Of a stretch of DNA of 64,000 nucleotides, positions 44,110 to 54,407 are shown one piece after another (within the stretch, counting starts at the first letter, position 1; each line of letters opens with the position of its first letter). The position numbers were made by a program, and so were the translations under genes. The stretch lies in NCBI GenBank assembly GCA_026120035.1, contig JALRME010000004.1, positions 1,240,001 through 1,304,000 of the forward strand, written 5' to 3'. The stretch is from Coleophoma eucalyptorum. Its lineage: Eukaryota > Ascomycota > Leotiomycetes > Helotiales > Dermateaceae. The notes beneath the pieces are model-generated. The model was not told the origin of the DNA and ran no database searches. It worked only from the letters and a program-made list of their open reading frames with translations.

Positions 44110-45890
44110 TTACTTGTTTCTTGGTACCAAAGTAATATTCACGCCATCTGCAACAGCTAAGGTGAGACTGAGTTGTTCGCGCCATGGATTATCGTCTCTG
44201 GGAATAATCTCTCCGAATTCCTGCATGATGCGTACGATGGTGTAGCTCGCTTCTGTAAGAGCAAATTGCTGTCCTACACAGATTCGCGGTCCGCCGTTAA
44301 ATGGTAGATATCCCCAACCAGGTCGCAAGCTTGAAGATTCCCATCTCTCAGGCTTGAACTCGTCCGCATCAGGGCCATAGATGGAGGGCAGTCTGTGCAT
44401 ACTATTGACAGAGTATGCGACAACTTGATCTTTGGCAACATACAGAGGATCCTTTCCTTGAGGTCCGCCACCAGTGGGAAGAACTGTTGCCTTATTTGCA
44501 AAGCGAGCATTTCCTGGAACGATTGGATAAAGGCGGAGAGCTAAAGTTGACTCATCAGTATGACACAACAGAGGAATTATATGTTGATTTACCTTCGTTG
44601 AGAAAGTTCTTGAGATATTTCATATTCCTCAATGTCTCGTAAGTAGGCTTGGCTCCATTAAGCTCACCTATCTCTACCTTAAGCTTCTTCCAGATATCTT
44701 GTCTCCTTGCCAGTACATGGAAACTGTGGGAAAGTAAACTGGCCGTAGTGTCTCTACCGGCAAGGAAGATATTGAGCAATTCGTCACGGATTTGCTTCGG
44801 ATCTTTGGTTGCCTTAACCAACTCATCTAGAAAGATGTATCGTTCTGTCCTTTCCTTGCCATCTATACTCTTCTCGACATCAAGTGCCTTGGCACGCTCG
44901 AGTGCCCCTTCCACAAGCCCATCGACGAACTCGTGAACTGTCTTGCAAGCCTTGTTAAATTCTTTATCGGGAATAATGTGTACTAATATACCGAGTCGAG
45001 ATCTATGTCCTAATCGGCTCTGGGCAAAGTCAAAAGCAGCTGCAAATTTGTGCGATTCTGAGCCTTCCGGGCTGCTGAGCGAATTGACAGATACACCGAA
45101 CAAGAACTCGGTTGCTGAGTCCATTGTCAATTGAAAGAAAAGGCTCTGAATATCCACCACACCTCCATCCCTTGGGACTCTGGCAATCAAGTGCTGGATA
45201 TGAGTTTCAAATGTGGTCAGGTCTGCTACCTGGGCTCGGGTGAAATTCGGCCGGACAAGTGCCTAAACGTCTTGTTAGTGATTTCTTCTTTTCTCTCAAC
45301 GTGTATAGCACTTGCCCTAGAATGTTCCCATAAAGCACCATCTGATGTAAATATTCCCTGTCCAAGCAGTGCTCCAAATGCCTCAATCCTCTTTCCGATT
45401 CCAAAGTCTTTAAAGTTTGTGGCCAGTATAGCTTTTATATTCTCAGGCTCGTTTGTGTTGATGAAGGTTTTACCTAAGAGAGTTGGTTAGCATTGAGAGA
45501 ATAATTGCTGTAAATAAATTTAATCATTACAGTCTATCTTTCAGCCCACTATGTTACTGGCAAAACGTTGAAGCTCAAAGTGCAGTGTCCCAAATAGGAA
45601 GCGAGATAGCTTAGAAGGGCAAACTCACCCATCATTGACGCGGACCAAGTGTTGCCATAATCAATAAATCTCTTCCTTGAAAGTTCGAGCAATGTTTTTT
45701 CTTTGTGAGCTTTAACTTGGGTTTTATATAAGCCATATCCTACAATACGTTCGCTCTGTGGGATCCGGCGTGCGGGTTTGCAGCCATGCTTTTTCTGGAA
45801 CCGAGCTGCAGAGATGTAGTCACCAACTGTCCGGGCAACGAAGAAGGCAAGAACAAGTGCGCCTGCGTAAACATAGTAGGACCATCCCAT
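44110..45890 (-). CDS. cytochrome P450, CYP52-like
   Basis: Membrane-bound haem monooxygenase. CYP52-type enzymes hydroxylate alkanes and fatty acids at the chain end, so such a substrate is plausible but not shown. Exons 45890-45629, 45473-45316, 45262-44593 and 44540-44110 encode 506 residues. Intron 1 is 155 nt, intron 2 (45263-45315) has a GC donor, and intron 3 is 52 nt. An N-terminal anchor ([19 protein letters not shown]) targets the ER. The oxygen-binding helix [11 protein letters not shown] is at about 308-318, the ExxR motif E363-ALR is completed by splicing, and the haem loop [19 protein letters not shown] has axial Cys451. The neighbours are unrelated housekeeping genes, so there is no sign of a secondary-metabolite cluster. 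Confidence 0.93.
45263..45315 (-). other. GC-AG intron in the P450 gene
   Basis: 53-nt intron with donor AGG|GCAAGT, branch CTAAC and acceptor TTTAG. Removing it joins ALWEHSR to [12 protein letters not shown] in phase 0, the expected P450 C-helix sequence. No GT donor nearby gives a sensible join. Confidence 0.88.
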
Positions 45891-48293
45891 CTTGATTCAC
45901 GTCTTTCGGCGCACAAGATGAACACCAAACAAATGACGTGAGGATGATGAACACTGGGCTAAGATAATGGTGGTCGTCGGAATAAGGTGGGCAGGTGATA
46001 GATATGCTTTTAGTATTTAACGCCAGGAATCCTGACAAGGCGAGATGGAAAGCTTCAGCTAGACCGAGATCAGCAAAAGCCACCTTTTGCTCCTGACACA
46101 AATAAGCCTCTTCGTATTCTGGAGCTGGGCTTGCGTTGGGATTTTTCAAAGCAGGTCTTCCACATCACCGTGAAAAGCTGAGGAGAAAGATATCTTCAAG
46201 TACAAAGTTCTGTGTCGTACCAGTTGTGTGCCGTAATGGTTCTGTGCCGTAATGGTTCTGTGCCGCCTACACTTCACATATAGTTATAGTGGATGGCAAG
46301 CGAGGAGAGTATTGGTTTATTTACGACTCGGCAGAACAGTAGAGGGGGTGACATTCACGCCGCGACTTGCGATTGGCCGGTTCGTACATTTGCTGCTCCA
46401 AAACTTCCTGGAGAGTAGTCACAACAGTAATGGGACAATTCGTCCGACGGTTCTTATGCGTAGTTCAGTTCCGAGTTCCCCTTATCCAGCCAATCAACTT
46501 ACCTGCGCAATGCATCCGAAGATCTGGTATCCAAGCCATCATTCACGATATTTGGGGAATGGCTGAATTCTGTCCTCCGGCACGATTCAGATGATCGAAA
46601 TAATCGGATCGCGGTTCAACTCATTCTCCTTCCCCGCCGGCATGCGGAGTTGACGGTGTGGAGATCTGATTTGGTCCAAGCCAGCTGGCTTGGGAAGAGG
46701 CGAATGGAATTGAGAAATTCCAAGGTATAGAACCACAACCATAGCGGCCTTTCAGAGGCTAGACTCTTGACATTTGAAGAACAGTTGATGGGTCCAGTCT
46801 TGTCGTTTTGAGAATCATCCCCGTGGTGGCACTATATCAGGGGTACGCCAACTTCAGACGTCAAGCTGCATTGCGTTCTTGGCTTGCTGTAAAAGGGGGT
46901 CATGGGTACAGCTTAGGTTGAACACTATGGCTCTCTAGTGAGCATATGTCATTGTTTGGAAGATGAACAGCCCGATTATTATCGAAGCTGTCCTAGTATT
47001 TTAGTTAACTAGGAGCACCACAACCATTATCGCATATCAAGGCTCACCTAAGCAATGCAGATACCCAAAACAAGTTGTAGTGGGGGCTTGTATATGTTCT
47101 AGAACCCCGGGGCATTTGGGGTTCAAACTAGAAGTCTCCTTATGGTAATATTACTCACTTGAATAATTAACAAGGGGTTTCCCTTCAGCTATTTCGTAGC
47201 CATATTCACGAAAAACATCCTAGGGACATCTGTCGTCATAATATGCAGGTCCCTAGCTTTTTCTGATACTTTGACATAGCCAGCTAAGGCCTCTTCAAGT
47301 ATTTCCCTGATATTTGCAATCGGCACCCCCCCCCCACTTACACTCGTCTATATTTCAAAACTGACGATGGTCTCTCCCACTCATCCCTTACACAGGGCAG
47401 GGATTACAGATGTTGAGAAATCAAAAGCAATAACTCAGGTTTATTCTTGTATTTCTCTTTGCAATTGTCAAATATTCTGTCCTTCATCCTCCTGGACCTT
47501 GCTACTATAGGGGTTCACTGCCCCAACCGTCTCCGATAAGTTTCGCTTTCAAATATAAATTAGGAAGGCCGGTTTGGTTTGGAAATTTCAATACAGGTTT
47601 GATTATTCACATCTGTTTCATGAAGCCATATTCCTTTATGTGCTATTTACTTTTGAGGCATGTTCTCCCCCTCTCCTGTCAACTGGCTCACTGCGGTGTG
47701 TGAACTGACTGGGCTTGATTTCCTTCTCCGCAAACACGCAACAGCTCAGGTAGTAATCGCGCAATGTAATACTTGTGGAATGAAAGGTATTCTGCTTGCC
47801 CTAAAAAACCTGTACGTAAGAACAAATTACATGGCAGATTGGCATAAAACTTTAAAAGTCTTTCAAGAAGTCTAAGACACATTGTGAGGAACTTGAGTTG
47901 AAAAAGAGGTTTGTGTAGCTTAATGTTTAAGGACTTTAGTACCCATTCATTGCTCCTCGCTATTCTTATTCTCGCTCTGTTCTGATCCTAAAGTAGCAGT
48001 GGGAACTACCTAGAAATCCAAACACTGCAGAAAACAACGGGAAAAAAACAAAGTAGATAGAGAGGAGCTCATCGATAAAAGAAATATGCAACCATCCGTC
48101 CCATGCCTGTGATACGCCGATGACAGACTCCCCGAGTGTTACTCCTTTGCTTACCCATATGAACACCATAGAACATGCAGCCTGATAGAAGATTCTAAAA
48201 AAAGGGGAAAATCTCCTCTGATGTCCTTTCTCCCAGCATATATCTAATGCCGCAGAGTCTTAGACGTGAAATGGTGATCAGAGAAGTCTGCCT
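45891..48293. promoter_or_regulatory. upstream region of the P450 gene
   Basis: 2.4 kb between the P450 start and the UBC8 stop, both minus strand. It contains a 16-bp direct repeat (46227-46265) and a run of 10 C at 47326-47335. ORFs of up to about 109 codons occur but resemble nothing known. The part beyond about 46800 is AT-rich and appears empty. Confidence 0.55.
46227..46265. repeat. 16-bp tandem repeat upstream of the P450
   Basis: TGTGCCGTAATGGTTC occurs twice in perfect tandem, followed by a partial third copy (TGTGCCG). It lies about 340 bp upstream of the P450 start codon. Confidence 0.9.
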
Positions 48294-49311
48294 CTACACC
48301 TCCTCCATTTGGCCAGCTGGCTCCTGATCATCATCATCTCCAAAGCTTCCCACGGACGACATTTCAGAATCAGAATCAGACTCGGCGCCAGCATCATCTG
48401 CAGCCTCCTTACTGGCATATCTACTCACGTACTCTGATTGCTGTTAACGAGTCATGTCTTTAATGGGGAATTAGGTCAAATCACCCACCTTTGACCTTGG
48501 CATCATAACTCTTTGGCTCTCGCATGAGCAAAGCGGCTGCTTCGCCATTCAAAGGATCAGTCGGATTAGGATATCTGAGTAATTGAGGTAGGAAGACCTC
48601 GAATATATTGATCATGTCGAACATCGGAGACCATGTTTGGTTGATGACGTCGAGACAGACAGAACCGGAGCTTATTAATTCAGCAAGAAGCCAGAACAAA
48701 TAGTCCTCATACTTACAGCTCATCGATGTTTGGGTGAAAGATTCTGTTGACAAAGCCAATGCTAGGAGATTTGTATGGGTATTGGTCGGGGAGTTCGACG
48801 TGAACTTTCCAGATCCCACCTTGGAAAGGAGCTTAAAACAGTTAGCCATATCTACGGTATGCTGTATTCCTATCACTAACTCTCCTCCGGTCCCTTAAAC
48901 CGAACATAAAATTCTTGCCTGCCCGTTTTGTAAGTCGATCGATCGTAGGCGCTGGACTAGGTGGTTGGTAACATACACTGGAAAGCAGATTAGCCAAAGC
49001 TCAAGAGCAGATGTCGCATAATTTCCTTACTGTTGTCATTGACTAGAGTAACCTCGTAGTCGCTCATCAACCTACAGATTCGTCAGTAGTTGTCCCCGGG
49101 AGCGTATCGAGTGACTCGGCGGGAAGCGCGCATACATCCTACACCAAGGTATGTTAGCAAGAGTCACGGTAGGACTTTATCAAAGAAAATAGCAAGGCTT
49201 ACTTCATGACCTGTAGTAGAGAGCGAAATTGATCAGTTCCGTGATCCATATTGCGACGCCGCGAAGGTGTATACATACATCAGTCTCGATTCTACGTCGA
49301 GGAGAAGACAT
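48294..49311 (-). CDS. UBC8: ubiquitin-conjugating enzyme Ubc8/UBE2H with micro-exons
   Basis: E2 enzyme; yeast Ubc8 works with the GID ligase to degrade gluconeogenic enzymes. Nine exons: 49311-49279, 49210-49203 (8 nt), 49138-49136 (3 nt), 49071-49031, 48977 (1 nt), 48918-48881, 48831-48717, 48670-48489, 48433-48294; total 561 nt, 186 residues. The result reads [20 protein letters not shown], then [19 protein letters not shown], the UBE2H N-terminus. The catalytic Cys is in [13 protein letters not shown], preceded by the HPN motif (FHPNIDE). The tail is acidic ([20 protein letters not shown]), as in the family. The 1-nt exon is required for frame. The 3-nt exon adds one Met and is supported by two complete sets of splice signals, but skipping it also keeps the frame. 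Divergent from ECM31. Confidence 0.93.
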
Positions 49312-50154
49312 CTTGGGCGCTCTTCCTGCAGTTCTTCGGGTAACTGCAACAATGCTGGATTCGAGTTTAAGGATCAGTCAACTAGGTTGACACAAAATTT
49401 GGAGGATGTTAAGGCGGGTTTAGTCGGAGGCCCAGGTAGATGTTAAGCATGAACGTGCGAGGTCTTGGGAATGACGAAGATCTACGCTTCAGTCTCTCCT
49501 TATCGGACTTTGATTAGGAACACGTGAGTAACGCCGCCACAGGCGCTCAATAGTTGACTTGGTGAGACAATGGTGCTGCACAAAAATAACCTGCTGTAAA
49601 TATAGCAAATCCTGATCTTTGGGAATAAATTTTTTGTATTATTCCATTTATTCTAATTACCTGGCTATCTATCCATAAATCTTCCTTCTGAGGGCGATGG
49701 CTCCCTGAAATACAGCTGATGCTTGCAAACATGACCTGATGACCTCATGTCAGGCACAGGCGGGAAGACAAGTCTTTGTTCGCGAGGAATCAACACCACA
49801 AAGACCCGCCCCAGCCCCAACACGTCTCTGGAACCTTATGAATTTAAGCTGCAAAGAGACGAAGGGTTAGAGAAGGCTGCCGAGAGCAGCCTTGCGGCCT
49901 TTGCACTTCTGATTCAGGCACGCGAGAAGTCGGCTAGAGCCGAGCGCGGTCCCTTGCTTACTTATCCCGAGGCACAACGGATCTGAGCTCATCACCAAAG
50001 CCAGTATGAAAACCACTGCAAAGAACTGGTCACGACCGTGATAAAACCCTTTTTTCAGCTCGACAATGGCAATCTATTCTTTGCAATCGCTTGCAAACTT
50101 TCTCGCCTTTTCATTTCACCTCTTAAGGAGACCGAATCCTATATTCCTGCGATA
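49312..50154. promoter_or_regulatory. divergent intergenic region between UBC8 and ECM31
   Basis: 843 bp with promoters for both genes. A CACGTG E-box lies at 49521-49526. An ATG-initiated 79-codon ORF (49747-49986) precedes ECM31 on the same strand. It has no recognisable relatives and may be an upstream ORF or chance. Confidence 0.55.
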
Positions 50155-51200
50155 ATGTCGAAGTTCTTGAGGTCTGGGATTTGCTTCACGCGACCTGCCT
50201 TCTCTGCGGCCAGACCATTTTTGACACAAAGTCAGATTAGATGGAGCTCGCACTCCCCGATGGGATCCACTACTCCGAGTACAAGGAAGAAGGTCACCAT
50301 AGGTACTCTACGTCTTATGTACAAGAAGGGGGAACCAATAACCATGATCACGGCCCATGATTTTCCAAGTGGCCATGTTGGGGATGCAGCAGGTATGGAC
50401 ATGGTCTTGGTTGGTGATAGTCTCGCCATGGTTGCCCTTGGAATGGAAGACACAAGCGAAGTCCTCTTAGAGGAGATGCTGCTCCATTGCAGGTCTGTAT
50501 CTCGAGCAGCCAAAACAGCCTTCACTGTAAATGCTCCCCTACAACCCCACTACAGATCAAGAGCTAACCACCCACAATAAAGGTCGGAGACCTCCCAATG
50601 GGCTCATACGAAATATCTCCTGAGCAAGCTCTTCAATCCGCAATCCGAGTTATCAAAGAAGGTCGAGTCCAAAGCATTAAATTGGAAGGTGGTCGTGAAA
50701 TGGCTTCCACAATCAGGAAAATCACAACTGCTGGAATACCTGTTCTAGGTCACGTTGGACTCACACCACAACGCCAGAATGCCTTGGGAGGCTTCCGAGT
50801 GCAGGGAAAGACATCTGCAGGCGCCATGAACGTACTGGAAGATGCCTTAGCGGTACAAGAGGCTGGGTGTTTTGCAGTAGTCCTCGAAGCCATACCCCAA
50901 GAGGTTGCTTCTTTGATCACGCAGAAGCTCTCCATCCCTACGATTGGAATCGGTGCTGGAAATGGTTGCTCTGGCCAAGTTCTGGTCCAAGTAGACATGA
51001 CTGGTCATTTCCCCCCAGGAAGATTTCTTCCAAAGTTCGTCAAAAAGTATGGAGATGTATGGAGTGAAGCTCATAAAGCCATTTCGACCTATCGTGACGA
51101 GGTCAAAAGCCGAGCATACCCTGCACCAGAACACACATACCCCATTGCCAAGGAGGAGTTGGAAACATTTTCTCGTGCATTGGACGAAAGGCGCGAATGA
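50155..51200 (+). CDS. ECM31: ketopantoate hydroxymethyltransferase
   Basis: PanB-type enzyme that transfers a hydroxymethyl group from methylene-tetrahydrofolate to 2-oxoisovalerate, the first committed step of pantothenate and coenzyme A synthesis. Exons 50155-50526 and 50583-51200 joined by a 56-nt intron (TTCACT|GTAAAT...AAAG|GTCGGA) give AKTAFTVGDLPMGSYE and 329 residues. Conserved blocks: ITAHDFPSGHVGDAAGMD, MVLVGDSLAMVALGM, GDLPMGSY, IKLEGG, GHVGLTPQ and IPTIGIGAGNGCSGQVLV. The basic, Ser/Arg-rich first 35 residues resemble a mitochondrial presequence. The ATG at 50155 is the first in frame. It lies tail to tail with ATG12, with only 157 bp between the stops. Confidence 0.96.
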
Positions 51201-51357
51201 GCATAGTGCTAGGACTCGCTGTGCTGTGGATTTTGAGATGTACTTCCTCTAGTTGCATTGTGGGCGTTCTATAGCGGATGCCATAGTTTTGTAGATATTC
51301 TGCCTATTGCCTCCATCAAAACTGTCGTTCTTATGTTTGCCGTGCATGTCGTATGGA

Positions 51358-51925
51358 CTATCCAAAGGCCGGCGTCATAGAATAAGTAACAATCAACTGA
51401 TCATTAGAATCCTTGAAGCACTATATCCAAATTAGCCAACTCTTTCGACAAATATATCCGCCAAGTTGATTGCTGAAACTAGACTTACTACAAATAAATT
51501 CCCCACAATCTCATCCAGAGCAGGGGCAAAGCTACTATTCACATATAGGAATACACTCTCCTCAGTCTTTACTTTTAATACCCGCCTTAAATATGCAACA
51601 ACCTGTTCAAAACGCTGCGTAGCAGAGATCTTACAGACCTGCTGTCGTAACACTGGCGCTGAGCCGATGGCTTTAAACCGTACCGTGACTTTTGCGACTG
51701 GGAAGGTTCCTGCATTTGCGAGAGCAGAGGTAAGATCTTGCGGCTATTTGAAAGGGAAAGGGAGGCGCGTTAGCAAGAGTCCAAAGCCGAAAGAAGATAA
51801 GAGGTTAAAGGAAGGACGGGGAAGTATACCAGTGAGGTGAGTATCATGGATGATGCTAGAGTCAGTGGCAGATCAGGCGAGTGTGTGCCATCTGGTATAG
51901 CTGGAGAGTTTGGAGGTTCTGCCAT
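51358..51925 (-). CDS. ATG12: ubiquitin-like autophagy protein ATG12
   Basis: Ubiquitin-like modifier joined to Atg5 by Atg7 and Atg10; the Atg12-Atg5 conjugate helps lipidate Atg8 on forming autophagosomes. Exons 51925-51830, 51743-51489 and 51420-51358 (introns of 86 and 68 nt) encode 137 residues. Conserved blocks: VTVRFKAIGSAPVLRQQVCK, ISATQRFEQVVAYLR, SVFLYVNSSFAPALDEIVGN and, only after the last intron is removed, CFKDSNDQLIVTYSMTPAFG. The terminal Gly needed for conjugation is the last residue, so no processing is required. The last exon is just 63 nt. A reading that stops in the second intron would lose the essential Gly. Confidence 0.96.
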
Positions 51926-52318
51926 CGTGGATTTGATGGCTTCAAGGCGTCGTTGTGTTCGGAGGGGTTGTGGTGTGGTTGTACAAATGTTGCTATATGA
52001 AATAGAGCATCATTCCGCAAGGCTGATGTTGCGAGGCAAGCTCGGCAGATCATTAACCCCACTACGATCTACGCTCCTTCGACTTGACGAACCTCACTTC
52101 TTCGAAGTACTATAAGCAGTTTGTTGTTTCTCATGTCTTATGGTCTTTCTTATAAATACAACAGTTGTACACTAAGGTAACCTACCTTTATACAGTTTTG
52201 AAAACTGCAGCTTTTTTGAGAGGTTGGCAGCAGCTACTTCGCCTCTCTTGTTTATCGTCAGGTTGATATCTTACACTTTCGCTGCTTATAAATACAAGTA
52301 ATATTTCATGGATCTTTC
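51926..52318. promoter_or_regulatory. ATG12 upstream region
   Basis: 393 bp between the ICP55 stop and the ATG12 start, both on the minus strand. AT-rich near ICP55 and more balanced near ATG12. No ORF recognised. Confidence 0.55.
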
Positions 52319-53920
52319 TCAATCACGCAGAGCCTCAATATCTACAACCTCTTTGACGGCTTCTGTTGTTAGTATAAGAGGCGCATCCTCCTGTACACAT
52401 ACACTGTCTTCTATCCTAATGCCAATTCCCCTGAAGTGTGCGGGCCATCGTTCATCATCTGGTACGTAGATACCAGGTTCCACGGTAACACAGTGACCAG
52501 CTTTCAGAGGAATTGAGCGAGGATATCCGGGTGTATCATGGATATCAACTCCTACATAATGTCCGACGTGGTGAGGAAATAACAGATCTAGTGCATTGCC
52601 CGACATGTCAAAACCAAGCTGCTTCAAAGAGTCCTTGAGGCCATGCTCAGTAACTTGATGTATCTTGTCCAAGGTCGTATTTGCACTCTCGCGACACAGT
52701 GACACGCTACTTCGCTGAACACGCAAAACTGCTTCGTACAAGTCTTTCTGGGCATCAGAAAACTTTCCTGATACTGGCCATGTCCTTGTGATATCTGTAA
52801 CGTAACCACCATATTCTCCTCCAGCATCAACCAGAACCAGGTCCTTGTTTTGAAGAATTTCGTTATTGCGAACATAGTGAATGCATAACGCATTCTGGCC
52901 ACCGGCAATAACCGGTACATATGCTGTTGCTTCGCATCCTCCTACCTTGAAATCGTACTCAAGGTAAGCTCCAAGGTCCTTTTCTTTAGTCCAATGCCGT
53001 CGCATAGCATTTGTGAAGGCTCGCCCGGAAATCTTTCCTGCCATGCGCATATTAGTTATCTCTGCCTCACTTTTGATGGCCCTCAGTTCATTGATTATGG
53101 GTCTTAAAGACATGGTCTTCTTGCCATTCAGCGTCTTCTCAAACGGGCTAGAGTCTGGCCCAGGCTTGAAGAATCTAGAGAACCGTGAAGCTTGTACGAC
53201 ATCGGTGTAAACCTCGCTGGCTTCATTTATGAGCGGTGAAAGTAAACTTTCTATGTGCTTTATATCCCCCGACTGTGCTTGTATCAGCTCATTCCCCAAC
53301 AAAAACAGTCGAATTATTAACCTCATCAGCATTGAACACATCCAATGCGGCTTGCTCTCCAGAACGAGCGCCATCCCACAATTCTGCTTTTGCATCCTTT
53401 GGTCTGAGGAACAGGTAAAACAGATAATCCTCTATTCCAGGGCCAGTCTTTCGTATCACAGCAACAGCATCCGGCTCATTGAAGCCCGTCAGGTATAAGA
53501 AGTTCGGCTCCTGGTGAAACTCATAAAATACGGCTCCGGACCGCCACTTGGTGTCTGCTGCTGGGAGTACAGCAATTCCATTTTCAGGAAGCCTGGCCGC
53601 TAATCTTGCGCGTCTGTCGGCGTATTCTTGAGCACTGATACCAGGCGTAACTGTTGCATTGCATTAGCTGGAATTCTTCGCGCCCTCGGGTCTCCATGGT
53701 GCGTACTCTCCCCAGCCCTTAACAAATGTGGATGCGTTTCGTGTACTGGTTGACCAAATTGTAGCTCTGCTGCAGAGACTGATGCATAATTCCTTTGTGC
53801 TTGATTTGACGCGCTCGTAGTCACTGTTGACTTAGGTGAATGTAACTGGCATCGCGGCCTCGCTGCCGAAGTAAACGTGGTCCGTTGCAACTGCTGGAAC
53901 ACAGATCTCCGCAACTTCAT
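52319..53920 (-). CDS. ICP55: mitochondrial aminopeptidase ICP55 (M24B)
   Basis: Intermediate-cleaving peptidase that removes one residue from imported matrix proteins after the main processing peptidase, stabilising them under the N-end rule. Exons 53920-53707, 53650-53322 and 53272-52319 (introns of 56 and 49 nt) encode 498 residues. The basic presequence (MKLRRSVFQQLQRTTFTSAA) is followed by an aminopeptidase P N-domain (ITPGISAQEYADRRARLAAR, NFLYLTGF). The M24 catalytic domain shows the metal ligands: VLVDAGGEYGGYVTDITRTW (two Asp), HHVGHYVGVDIHD (His), TVEPGIYV (Glu) and GIGIRIEDS (Glu). A cytosolic Xaa-Pro peptidase is less likely because of the presequence. Divergent from DBF4. Confidence 0.95.
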
Positions 53921-54407
53921 GATTCGAATTCTGCGCCCCAGAAGAAAAAGGCACCCTTTTTACAAGACGCAAATGATCGCAATGAACGTCTGGGTTGAGC
54001 TTAATCTTCTCTCGTCGGTCGATAAATTGACTTCCCGAGCCGTTCTAGCGCGTACAGGGGTGGTGGTTGTCACAGCAAATTGCAAGGCACTTCCTTTGAC
54101 GAATATCACTCTCTGAGCTCTTGTTTACTGTCCTCCCTCCATTGGCACCACGGCTGCAATACCCACCAATTACTCACTCCACGCTCCTTGATTTGTTCTC
54201 TCAAGAGACTTGAACTGCCCCCATCCGATCGAGCATATCAGCATATCCTCAAATGTCCTCGTAACCTCGATTTGAAGGCCAGCCACCCGGTCGTCGCGTC
54301 GCGTGAGAGAACCCCACTCCTTCGAAGTCTCTGGCTACCCAGAGTATTGCCTGTAACTTCTTATGGCAGCAATATCTCTATCACCTCTGCCGCCTCCTCT
54401 TTCTACC
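53921..54407. promoter_or_regulatory. divergent promoter between ICP55 and DBF4
   Basis: 487 bp between outward-facing starts. GTCGCGTCGCGTG at about 54293-54305 resembles the ACGCG-type cell-cycle box used for G1/S genes such as DBF4, but the match is loose. The in-frame ATG at 54363 lies in this segment and could extend DBF4 by 15 residues. Confidence 0.5.

Noticed and set aside
44110..45890. P450 as part of a secondary-metabolite cluster
   Set aside because: Flanking genes are a wall protein and UBC8; no synthase, transporter or pathway regulator is near.
46252..46566. 104-codon ATG ORF upstream of the P450
   Set aside because: Begins inside the tandem repeat, has no conserved motif, and its composition looks random.
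48881..49311. Frameshift or pseudogene explanation for UBC8
   Set aside because: Each apparent break coincides with full donor, branch and acceptor signals, and the spliced product is a complete, conserved E2 with its catalytic Cys.
54363..54407. DBF4 start at 54363
   Set aside because: Possible, but the 15 extra residues are Pro/Ser-rich without conservation that I recall; MSTQRRVPLSSN looks like the family start. Kept as an alternative only.
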